Origin: Pseudolactococcus chungangensis CAU 28 = DSM 22330
Lineage (GTDB): Bacteria; Bacillota; Bacilli; Lactobacillales; Streptococcaceae
Assembly (NCBI RefSeq): GCF_002441885.1
Contig: NZ_JXJT01000001.1
Location: forward strand, 80,467 to 144,466
Direction: 5' to 3'
Length of the DNA stretch: 64,000 nt
Both the position numbers and the translations under genes were made by a program. How positions within the stretch are numbered: position 1 is the stretch's first letter; the number at the start of each line of letters is the position of its first letter. This document shows, in pieces, positions 54,899-62,535 of the stretch. Below the pieces are notes generated by a model. It ran no database searches. It was not told the DNA's origin and worked only from the letters and a program-made list of their open reading frames with translations.

Positions 54899-56395
54899 AT
54901 GGAGACTTTGCCATCTAAAAAAAAGCAACCGAAAAAACGTAGTATAATGCTCAAGTGGTCCTTTGCAAATATGCTTTTTTGTTTCTTGGTTTTCACAACA
55001 TTTGTGACCATATCTTATCAAACCTCAGTTCTCTACTTTTTGGACGGTGAGAAAGACGGTCTTGTCAATGTTGTTGATGACCTTGTAGAGAAGCTAGAAA
55101 ATAGCGATGATGCTTTGACACCAGATAATATCTATCAATATCTAGGGTATCAAGAGCCTGGTGTTCTGGATACTCTCTATGATGAAGACGGACATGTGAT
55201 TAAGTCTGCTGAAGAAGTCGGCATTCCAGTTGTTGGCTGGCGCTCATTTCAAATATATGATATCACAGGACAAATGATTTTTACCACACAAACTTCAAGT
55301 TTACCACTAGCCAATAAAAAATCAACTGCACCAGTTATTGTGACAATAGGTGGTAAGTCTGGCTATATCATAACACGAGAAATCAAGTCTAAAAAAACAG
55401 GCAAAGTTGTAGGGTATTTGCAATCCTTTAATAATCTAGGATTTTACTATAATATTCGCAATAAACTTCTGTTTATCTTGATAGCACTTGAGATTGTCGC
55501 CATGTTCCTTGCCAATTTTATCGGCTACTTTGTCTCAAATCACTTCTTAAAACCCTTGTCTAAATTACACGCCGCTATGAGACGTGTGACACACTCACCT
55601 TCAAGTGAATTTAAGAAGGTTGAAATTCACTCTGGAGATGAAATTGAAGAACTTGCAGACGTCTTCAATAAAATGATGTATAAAACACATGACTATATTG
55701 AAGGGCAAGAAAGATTTGTTTCTGATGTGAGTCATGAGTTGCGGACCCCGCTTGCTGTACTAGATGGTCATGTCAACCTCTTATTGCGTTGGGGTAAGGA
55801 TGATCCAGAACAGTTAAAAGAGTCCCTAGAGGCATCTAGGCAAGAAATTAAAAAAATGTCAAGTATGATCCAGGATATGCTTGACATTACCCGCTTAAAA
55901 CAATCGGATGAATTTCAAACAGAAGAAACAGAAGTTGTTGGCAGCGTAACTGATTTGATGAATAATATGGAAATGATTCATCAAACCTGCAGTTTTGATT
56001 TTGAGGCAAATTTAGAACCACATGCCAAAGCTCAAATCTACAAGAATCACTATATTCAAGCATTAACTATTTTAATCGATAATGCGATTAAGTATTCTGG
56101 TGCGGAACAAAGTTATGTTAAAGTTACTTTGTCTGAAGATGATAGAAACATCATTACCTCAGTATCAGATAAAGGGATGGGAATTTGTGAAGAAGATCAA
56201 GCCCATGTGTTTGAGCGCTTTTTCCGAGCTGATAAGGCTAGAAATCGTGAGATTGGCGGAACAGGTTTAGGACTTTCGATTATTGCGAATATCGCCCAAA
56301 TATATCATGGTTCTGTCTCCGTTAAATCGAAGCTTGGTGAAGGCTCAACCTTTACGCTTGTCTTGCCAAAAGCTGAGTCGCTTTATAACTTATAA
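54899..56395 (+). CDS. covS: Sensor histidine kinase CovS/CsrS
   Basis: The 498-residue kinase has two TM segments (about 22-44 and 190-210) around an outside sensor, then HAMP, the H-box with phospho-His in RFVSDVSHELRTPLAVLDGH, and the ATPase with IDNAIKYSG (N-box), VSDKGMGI (G1) and GGTGLGLSI (G2). It pairs with covR upstream. GGAGAAGG precedes ATG 54899. A strong terminator follows. Confidence 0.93.
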   Translation: METLPSKKKQPKKRSIMLKWSFANMLFCFLVFTTFVTISYQTSVLYFLDGEKDGLVNVVDDLVEKLENSDDALTPDNIYQYLGYQEPGVLDTLYDEDGHVIKSAEEVGIPVVGWRSFQIYDITGQMIFTTQTSSLPLANKKSTAPVIVTIGGKSGYIITREIKSKKTGKVVGYLQSFNNLGFYYNIRNKLLFILIALEIVAMFLANFIGYFVSNHFLKPLSKLHAAMRRVTHSPSSEFKKVEIHSGDEIEELADVFNKMMYKTHDYIEGQERFVSDVSHELRTPLAVLDGHVNLLLRWGKDDPEQLKESLEASRQEIKKMSSMIQDMLDITRLKQSDEFQTEETEVVGSVTDLMNNMEMIHQTCSFDFEANLEPHAKAQIYKNHYIQALTILIDNAIKYSGAEQSYVKVTLSEDDRNIITSVSDKGMGICEEDQAHVFERFFRADKARNREIGGTGLGLSIIANIAQIYHGSVSVKSKLGEGSTFTLVLPKAESLYNL

Positions 56396-56406
56396 AATAG
56401 AATGAA

Positions 56407-56424
56407 ACGTTGCAGTTGCAACGT
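56407..56424. repeat. 18-bp palindrome, copy 1 (covS-amtB gap)
   Basis: ACGTTGCAGTTGCAACGT is self-complementary except for the central GT. An identical copy lies at 56574-56591. Both are next to a TCAG or CTG motif in inverted orientation, so each copy and its flank form larger inverted repeats. Confidence 0.6.
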
Positions 56425-56434
56425 CAGGTTGTAG

Positions 56435-56473
56435 ACAAACCCCATTTTTAAATCAAAATGGGGTTTGTTTTGA
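56435..56473 (+). terminator. Terminator of covS
   Basis: ACAAACCCCATTTT (56435-56448) and AAAATGGGGTTTGT (56455-56468) form a 14-bp perfect stem followed by TTTGATATTTT. Confidence 0.88.
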
Positions 56474-56573
56474 TATTTTCTAATTTAGAAATAGCTTAAC
56501 CGTCGGTTTTCTAAATAAAAATTTCCGTATTTCGTAAAAATCTTAACTAGATTTTTACTTTGTCTTCAGTCTG

Positions 56574-56591
56574 ACGTTGCAGTTGCAACGT
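56574..56591. repeat. 18-bp palindrome, copy 2 (covS-amtB gap)
   Basis: ACGTTGCAGTTGCAACGT again, here followed by TTTTTC, so this copy could also act as a terminator. It lies 47 bp before the amtB -35 box. Confidence 0.6.
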
Positions 56592-56637
56592 TTTTTCTTG
56601 CTTTAAAATTTTATTTGAATTTTTTGAATATTCCCTA

Positions 56638-56666
56638 TTTACAACTCCTTTATTCTGTGCTAGAAT
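56638..56666 (+). promoter_or_regulatory. amtB promoter
   Basis: TTTACA (56638-56643) and TAGAAT (56661-56666) are spaced 17 bp. Confidence 0.78.
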
Positions 56667-56681
56667 ATGTATCATAGAAGA

Positions 56682-56698
56682 TGTCATAAAACGTGACA
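56682..56698 (+). promoter_or_regulatory. GlnR box of amtB-glnK
   Basis: TGTCA-TAAAACG-TGACA fits the GlnR consensus TGTNA-N7-TNACA exactly. It lies just after the likely transcription start, which predicts repression when nitrogen is plentiful. Confidence 0.88.
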
Positions 56699-56753
56699 TC
56701 GAAAACGCTTATTGAGCTATGCTCATCTTTTGATATGATTTTAGGAGATATCT

Positions 56754-57992
56754 ATGAACTCAGGAAGTATTGCATTTATCATTATTTGTGCAGCTCTGGT
56801 TTTCCTTATGACACCAGCGCTTGCCTTTTTCTACGGTGGCTTGGAGCGACGTAAGAATGTGATTAACACGATGTTAATGGCTGTTATACCGTTAGGAATA
56901 GCCTCTATTCTTTGGATAGTGATTGGTTATAGTTTATCGTTTTCAGGTGATGGTACTTGGATTGGTGACTTATCCCACGTCTTTTTTAATGGTGTAAGTT
57001 CTTCTAACAATACCTTGCATGGTCTTGAAATTCCTGATGGTCTATTTGGTGGTTTTCAAATGATGTTTTCGATTATCACGGTAGCGATTCTAACAGGTTC
57101 TGTGGTTGGACGGATGCGGTTTACACCACTCGTAATTTTCATGGCTTTCTGGTTAGTCATTGTTTACTATCCTTTGGCACATATGGTTTGGGGTGGCGGT
57201 TTCTTAGCTAAAATCCATTCGATTGACTTTGCAGGTGGTAACGTCGTTCATATTTCATCAGGTGTCAGTGCCTTAGTCTTAGCACTTGTCTTGGGCAGAC
57301 GACGTGATTACGCTAGATTAGAATATCGCCCACATAACATTCCTTTTGTCTTGCTAGGTGCTGGACTACTCTGGTTTGGCTGGTTTGGTTTTAATGCTGG
57401 TTCAGCACTCGCTGCTAATGGTCTTGCTGTTCATGCTTTAATGACAACGAACACTGCAGCAGCAACAGCTATGTTATCATGGCTATTGGTTGAAAAGATC
57501 ACGATTGGTAAACCTACTTTGGTTGGTGCATCAACTGGCTTGGTTGTAGGACTTGTTGCCATTACACCAGGGGCTGGTTTTGTCTCACTCTGGTCATCCA
57601 TCTTGATTGGGGCGTTGGTATCCCCAATCTCTTACTACTTCATCTCAGTTATCAAGCATAAATTCGGCTATGATGACGCTTTGGATGCCTTTGGAGCGCA
57701 TGGTATAGGCGGTATATTTGGTGGTATCGTAACAGGTATTTTCACTGTACCATCACTTGCTTTAGAAAAAGGTTATGCGGGGCTTGTTTATGGCTCAGGT
57801 AAGTTGTTCCTTGCCCAGCTTGAAGCCATCTTATTCACGATTGTCTTTAGTGCCCTTGCGACTTTCATCATCATTAAAGTTATTTCACTCTTTATGGCAA
57901 TTCGCGTTAGCGACCGCGAGGAGGCTATTGGGTTGGATGACAGTGAACATGATGAAACAGCTTATCCAACATTTATGGGCTTGGATAGCTAA
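56754..57992 (+). CDS. amtB: Ammonium transporter
   Basis: The 412-residue channel-like protein conducts ammonia/ammonium. About eleven TM segments are visible. The outer gate Phe lies near ALAFFYGGL; the twin-histidine pore residues are in VHISSGVSAL and FGAHGIGGIFGG; FGWFGFNAGSALA is the Amt signature. ATG 56754 follows AGGAGA. It precedes glnK with a hairpin between, and a GlnR box is upstream. Confidence 0.96.
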   Translation: MNSGSIAFIIICAALVFLMTPALAFFYGGLERRKNVINTMLMAVIPLGIASILWIVIGYSLSFSGDGTWIGDLSHVFFNGVSSSNNTLHGLEIPDGLFGGFQMMFSIITVAILTGSVVGRMRFTPLVIFMAFWLVIVYYPLAHMVWGGGFLAKIHSIDFAGGNVVHISSGVSALVLALVLGRRRDYARLEYRPHNIPFVLLGAGLLWFGWFGFNAGSALAANGLAVHALMTTNTAAATAMLSWLLVEKITIGKPTLVGASTGLVVGLVAITPGAGFVSLWSSILIGALVSPISYYFISVIKHKFGYDDALDAFGAHGIGGIFGGIVTGIFTVPSLALEKGYAGLVYGSGKLFLAQLEAILFTIVFSALATFIIIKVISLFMAIRVSDREEAIGLDDSEHDETAYPTFMGLDS

Positions 57993-58004
57993 AACTCTGA
58001 GATG

Positions 58005-58038
58005 ATACTATTTCGCATTTTTGATGCAAAATAGTATT
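58005..58038. repeat. Hairpin in the amtB-glnK gap
   Basis: ATACTATTT pairs with AAATAGTAT, with an inner GCAT/ATGC and a five-base loop. There is no T-run. It may stabilise the amtB message or partly uncouple glnK. Confidence 0.5.
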
Positions 58039-58131
58039 AGGTGATTGTTTTGAACGTTTATAAATCAGATGAAACATCAAAAGAATTAAGCCACAGATAC
58101 CAGTGTATAATTAGAGTAGGAGAATAAAGCA

Positions 58132-58473
58132 ATGAAAAAAGTAGAGGCGATTATTCGCACGGAAAAATTAGAAGACCTAAAAGATGCCTTAGTCAAAAAT
58201 GATTTGGCAAAGGGCATGACAGTCACCCAAGTCTTGGGGTATGGTAATCAAAAGGGCTTTGTGGAGTATGTCCGGGGGCAAAAATTGAACACGACGCTAT
58301 TAGCGAAACTCAAAATCGAGATTGTAACGGTTGAAGAACGTGTCTCTAAATTAATTGAGGTGATTCGTGAAACGACCCAGACAGGTGAAGTCGGAGATGG
58401 GAAAATCTTTGTTCTGCCAGTTGAAAATGTCATTCGCATTCGTACGGGAGAGCAGGATGCAGATGCCATTTAA
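58132..58473 (+). CDS. glnK: PII nitrogen regulatory protein
   Basis: The 113-residue PII protein binds ATP/ADP and 2-oxoglutarate and docks on AmtB to block uptake. TGEVGDGKIFVLPVENVIRI is the PII C-terminal signature. In the T-loop the usual RGAEY (uridylylated Tyr51) is RGQKLN, so the modifiable tyrosine is missing, as reported for lactococci. Control must be by ligand binding alone. AGGAG precedes ATG 58132. Confidence 0.95.
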   Translation: MKKVEAIIRTEKLEDLKDALVKNDLAKGMTVTQVLGYGNQKGFVEYVRGQKLNTTLLAKLKIEIVTVEERVSKLIEVIRETTQTGEVGDGKIFVLPVENVIRIRTGEQDADAI

Positions 58474-58781
58474 GGCGATTTGATATACTATCATACTTAT
58501 GCGTACTTATAGACTTAGTATGAAATGGTGGCAGGAGTCATCAAAATTTAAACAAAACTTAATAATAGAAGTAACCACACACAACCACGCAAATAAAACA
58601 CTTAAAAGATGGCTTTTTAGGTATACCTAGGTATATTTAAAAGGTTTCAGAGTTTAAGCGTTTTTTTGTTGGCATCATAGACGCATGACTGAGTATTGAA
58701 AAAATGAGATAAAAACGGTAGAATTAAAGGATATGAAGACAAGATTCGGATGAAAAAACGGATTAAATAAGGAAAACAATC
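58474..58781. other. Intergenic region before murD
   Basis: The 308 bases carry a murD promoter (TTGAAA 58696-58701, 17 bp, TAGAAT 58719-58724) and a 12-bp palindrome TAGGTATACCTA (58618-58629) followed by GGTATAT. No gene or clear terminator is seen. Confidence 0.6.
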
Positions 58782-60140
58782 ATGAAAATAATCACAAATT
58801 TTGAAAATAAAAAAGTATTGGTTCTGGGTTTGGCTAAATCCGGGGAGTCTGCGGCGCGTGTGCTTAATCAACTAGGGGCAATTGTCACGGTAAATGACGG
58901 TAAACCTTTCGACGAAAATCCGGCAGCCCAAGATTTATTAGCCGAAGGCATCAAAGTTGTGACAGGTGGTCATCCACTTGATTTGTTGGAAGAAGATTTT
59001 GCGGTCATGGTCAAAAATCCTGGCATTCCTTATGATAATCCAATGGTTGAACGGGCGACTGCTTTGAATATTCCGATTATTACAGAAGTTGAGCTGGCAT
59101 ATTTGATTTCTGAGTCACCGATTGTTGGGATTACAGGGACTAATGGTAAGACGACAACAACAACCTTGATTGCGGATATCTTAAATGCAGATGGCAGGGT
59201 TGCTAAATTGTCGGGAAATATTGGTTTTCCTGCTTCTGATGTGGCATCGAAATCTACAGTTGATGAGACTTTGATTATGGAGCTGTCTAGTTTTCAATTG
59301 ATGGGAATTGAAACTTTTAGACCTAAGATTGCAGTCATAACTAACGTATTTTCAGCGCATTTAGACTATCATGGCTCACAAGACAATTATGAGGCGGCTA
59401 AATGGCGAATTCAAGAAAATATGACTGCTGATGATTTTTTAGTACTGAACTTTAATCAAGCAAAACTTCGGAGTAAAGCTGGAGAAACAGCAGCACAAGT
59501 TGTGCCTTTTTCAACAACTGAAATTGTTGAAAAAGGTGCTTATGTTGCAGATGGCAATATCTATTTCAAGACTGAAAAAATCATGGCTGTGGCGGATTTA
59601 TCTTTACCTGGTGAACATAATGTCGAGAATGCCTTGGCTGCGATTTGTGTTGCCAAGTTATCCGACGTGTCAAATGCTGCAATTGTACGTGTTTTGACGA
59701 CATTTTCAGGCGTCAAACACCGCCTGCAGTATCTGGGTCAGAAAAGTCACATCAAGTTTTATAATGACAGCAAGGCGACGAATATTTTAGCGACCCAAAA
59801 AGCGCTATCTGGGTTTGACAATCACACGCTTTGGCTTTTAGCTGGTGGTTTAGACCGTGGCAATGGCTTTGATGAGTTGGCGGTAGATGTTGCTGATTTG
59901 AAAGGGATGGTTGTCTTTGGAGAAACAGCGTCTAAACTTCGTGCGCTGGCAGAATCTCTTGAGATTCCGGTCTTTGATAGCGAAAATGTAGCGACAGCAG
60001 CGCGTCTTGCTTATGACAAAGCTGAGTCAGGCGATACAGTTCTTTTAAGCCCTGCCAATGCTAGCTGGGACCAATATAAGACTTTTGAACAACGTGGTGA
60101 CTTATTTATTGACGCGTTTAATGGATTGGAAGAAAAATAA
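58782..60140 (+). CDS. murD: UDP-N-acetylmuramoylalanine-D-glutamate ligase
   Basis: The 452-residue Mur ligase adds D-glutamate to UDP-MurNAc-L-Ala in peptidoglycan synthesis. Seen are the N-terminal UDP-binding fold ([17 protein letters not shown]), the ATP P-loop [15 protein letters not shown], the carbamylated-Lys/His region SAHLDYHGS and the C-terminal FYNDSKATN. murG follows after two bases. It is part of the dcw cell-wall cluster with its own promoter. Confidence 0.97.
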   Translation: MKIITNFENKKVLVLGLAKSGESAARVLNQLGAIVTVNDGKPFDENPAAQDLLAEGIKVVTGGHPLDLLEEDFAVMVKNPGIPYDNPMVERATALNIPIITEVELAYLISESPIVGITGTNGKTTTTTLIADILNADGRVAKLSGNIGFPASDVASKSTVDETLIMELSSFQLMGIETFRPKIAVITNVFSAHLDYHGSQDNYEAAKWRIQENMTADDFLVLNFNQAKLRSKAGETAAQVVPFSTTEIVEKGAYVADGNIYFKTEKIMAVADLSLPGEHNVENALAAICVAKLSDVSNAAIVRVLTTFSGVKHRLQYLGQKSHIKFYNDSKATNILATQKALSGFDNHTLWLLAGGLDRGNGFDELAVDVADLKGMVVFGETASKLRALAESLEIPVFDSENVATAARLAYDKAESGDTVLLSPANASWDQYKTFEQRGDLFIDAFNGLEEK

Positions 60141-60142
60141 TC

Positions 60143-61249
60143 ATGAAAATTATTGTTAGTGGTGGAGGAACGGGTGGTCATATCTATCCAGCACTTAGTT
60201 TTATCAACTATCTCAAAACGGTTGAACCAGATGTATCAGTGCTTTACATTGGCACAGAAAAAGGGTTAGAAGCTAAAATTGTTCCGGAAAATGGGATTGA
60301 CTTTAAAACGATAGATATACAAGGCTTTAAACGCTCCCTGTCACCTGAAAATGTCAGAACGGTCTATAAATTTATTAAATCTGTGTCGGATGCGAAAAAA
60401 ATGATCAAGGATTTCAAACCTGATGTGGTAATTGGTACGGGTGGCTATGTCGCTGGTCCAGTGATTTATGCCGCAGCCAAGCTGAAAATTCCAACGATTG
60501 TTCATGAGCAGAACTCTATTCCAGGTGTGACAAACAAGTTTTTGAGTCGTTATGCAACGCGTGTCGCGCTTGCTTTTCAAGAGGCAGGATCGTTTTTCCC
60601 GTCTAAGAAAACGGTTTTTACAGGTAACCCAAGAGCTCAGGAAGTTGCTGATTTGACAGATTCTAGTAATGTACTTGGTCGATATGGTTTAAGAACAGAT
60701 AAAAAGACAATCGTCATTTTTGGTGGTAGTCGTGGGGCTCTCAAAATCAATACTGCAGTCGTTGAAGCTTTGCCCGAGCTAGCGAAGAAAAATTACCAGA
60801 TTCTCTATGCCTCTGGTGAAATTTACTACAATGATCCAGAATTTTTAGATATATTCACAGCATTTAATCTAAAAGAAAATATCAAAATAGTCCCTTATAT
60901 TAACAACATGGTTGAGGTTTTAAATGATGCCAATTTGATTTTATCAAGGGCAGGGGCAACGACCTTAGCTGAGATTACGGCACTTGGTTTGCCGTCTATC
61001 TTAGTACCGAGTCCTTATGTCACTGCTGATCATCAAACAAAGAATGCTGAGGCACTTGAAAATGCTGGCGCCGCAATCATGATTAAAAATACCGAGTTAA
61101 CTGGTAAGCGTGTTGTTGGTGCGATTGATAGTCTTTTGCTGGATGACGTGAGATATCGTCAAATGGCTGAAAGTGCTTTGCGTGAGGGTGTACCAGACGC
61201 AAGTAATCGTTTGTATCGAGTGCTCAAGGATGTATTAAATGGCAGATAA
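60143..61249 (+). CDS. murG: Lipid II synthase MurG
   Basis: The 368-residue GT28 glycosyltransferase adds GlcNAc to lipid I at the inner membrane face. The donor/membrane-binding loops SGGGTGGHIYPAL and GTGGYVAGPVIYAA, and the C-terminal LILSRAGATTLAEITALGLP, are intact. Starts two bases after murD and overlaps the divIB start by 11 bases, so the three are co-translated. Confidence 0.97.
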   Translation: MKIIVSGGGTGGHIYPALSFINYLKTVEPDVSVLYIGTEKGLEAKIVPENGIDFKTIDIQGFKRSLSPENVRTVYKFIKSVSDAKKMIKDFKPDVVIGTGGYVAGPVIYAAAKLKIPTIVHEQNSIPGVTNKFLSRYATRVALAFQEAGSFFPSKKTVFTGNPRAQEVADLTDSSNVLGRYGLRTDKKTIVIFGGSRGALKINTAVVEALPELAKKNYQILYASGEIYYNDPEFLDIFTAFNLKENIKIVPYINNMVEVLNDANLILSRAGATTLAEITALGLPSILVPSPYVTADHQTKNAEALENAGAAIMIKNTELTGKRVVGAIDSLLLDDVRYRQMAESALREGVPDASNRLYRVLKDVLNGR

Positions 61250-62309
61250 AGATAAACAACCTGAACTGACACCTTGGCAGCAAGAGCATGCTGAGTTTCA
61301 AAAGAAAAAGCAAGAAGAGGCAGCGAAATTGGCGCGTGAAGAAAAGCGCAAGAAGCAGCCTGCTAAGGTCGAATCAGTCATTGAAAAATATGAGGCAACA
61401 CCTAGTCAACCGATGAAAGAAGAGAAACGACCATTCCTCAAGCGCTTTAATTTTTTTGCCTCGCCAAAAGAAAAGGGAGAAATTGCTCAAGTATTAGGTG
61501 AAATCTGGCCTTTTATCCTAGTAACGCTCGTCATTTTTCTGGGCAGTATCTATGTCATCTCGCCGCTCAGTAAAATTGCAAGTTTCACTGCAATTGGTAA
61601 CACACATGAGTCAACCGAGCAAATAGCTGAGGCAACCGGAATTAAAACTAATGACCATGTCTGGCAGGTCATCCAAAAATCGACTGCTATCTCGACTAAA
61701 ATCGAACAAAAGTTTCCGCGTGTCAAGTCAGCGAAAATCTCATGGATATTTCCAAACAACTTTAGCGCTAAAATCGTCGAATACAGTGAGAGTGTCTACC
61801 TTAAAACAGGAGACACGTATCAGTTAGTGTTGTCAAATGGTGTCATTTCAACACAAGAGCCTGTTGATGCACAAAAACGAGCTGCTCTACCAGTTTTAGA
61901 TGGCTTTAGTGCGAAAGAAGTTAAGTCATTTGTCGTAGCTTACGAGACACTTAAGCCAGAACTAAAAGCCCAAATCACAACCGTTACTAAGGTGCCTACG
62001 AAAGTAACACCAGACTTCATTGCGCTTGAAATGAAAGACGGCCACCAAGTTAGAGTGCCTCTAAGTCAAATGGCTGAAAAACTCCCTTATTTCACTAGTG
62101 TCGCCTCAAATCTCACCGAACCTAGCGTTGTGGATATGGAGGCAGGTGTTTATGCCAAGTCTAAGGACGCCTACCAGAAAGATTTAGACGACGAAAAAGA
62201 AAAAGAACAGAAAGCTAAAGAAACTGCTGCCGCAAACGAGTCAGACCAACAAGCATCTGATAATGGTACTGAAACAGCAAGTACCGATACCACACAGGGT
62301 ACTGAATAG
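61239..62309 (+). CDS. divIB: Cell division protein DivIB/FtsQ
   Basis: The 356-residue divisome protein has a charged cytoplasmic N-terminus of about 85 residues, one TM segment (IWPFILVTLVIFLGSIYVIS), then the POTRA domain (TAIGNTHESTEQIAEATGIK) and beta domain. A low-complexity acidic tail (KEKEQKAKETAAANESDQQ...) ends it. DivIB works with FtsL/DivIC at the septum. Its place after murG matches Gram-positive dcw clusters. Confidence 0.93.
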   Translation: MADKDKQPELTPWQQEHAEFQKKKQEEAAKLAREEKRKKQPAKVESVIEKYEATPSQPMKEEKRPFLKRFNFFASPKEKGEIAQVLGEIWPFILVTLVIFLGSIYVISPLSKIASFTAIGNTHESTEQIAEATGIKTNDHVWQVIQKSTAISTKIEQKFPRVKSAKISWIFPNNFSAKIVEYSESVYLKTGDTYQLVLSNGVISTQEPVDAQKRAALPVLDGFSAKEVKSFVVAYETLKPELKAQITTVTKVPTKVTPDFIALEMKDGHQVRVPLSQMAEKLPYFTSVASNLTEPSVVDMEAGVYAKSKDAYQKDLDDEKEKEQKAKETAAANESDQQASDNGTETASTDTTQGTE

Positions 62310-62458
62310 TCAGAAACGGTCCCGAAATACTTCAAAATAAGATGATACAGTAACAAAAAATCAGGTTTAACTTACTGATAACGTGTTATTTTAAAAAAAT
62401 GAAGATGGAGAGCAGTAAAGGCAGGGGCTATAATGAAAAAAAGAAAAGTCTGAATATC

Positions 62459-62487
62459 TTGACATTTAAGATATAATTAAGTAAACT
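62459..62487 (+). promoter_or_regulatory. Promoter of the oppA-type gene
   Basis: TTGACA (62459-62464) and TAAACT (62482-62487) are spaced 17 bp. A cre-like sequence AGAAAGTGGTTACA follows (62489-62502), with two mismatches to consensus. It lies ~50 bases before the start codon. Confidence 0.6.
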
Positions 62488-62535
62488 AAGAAAGTGGTTA
62501 CATTTTATTAGTTCAATATAACATGGGAGAAAAAT

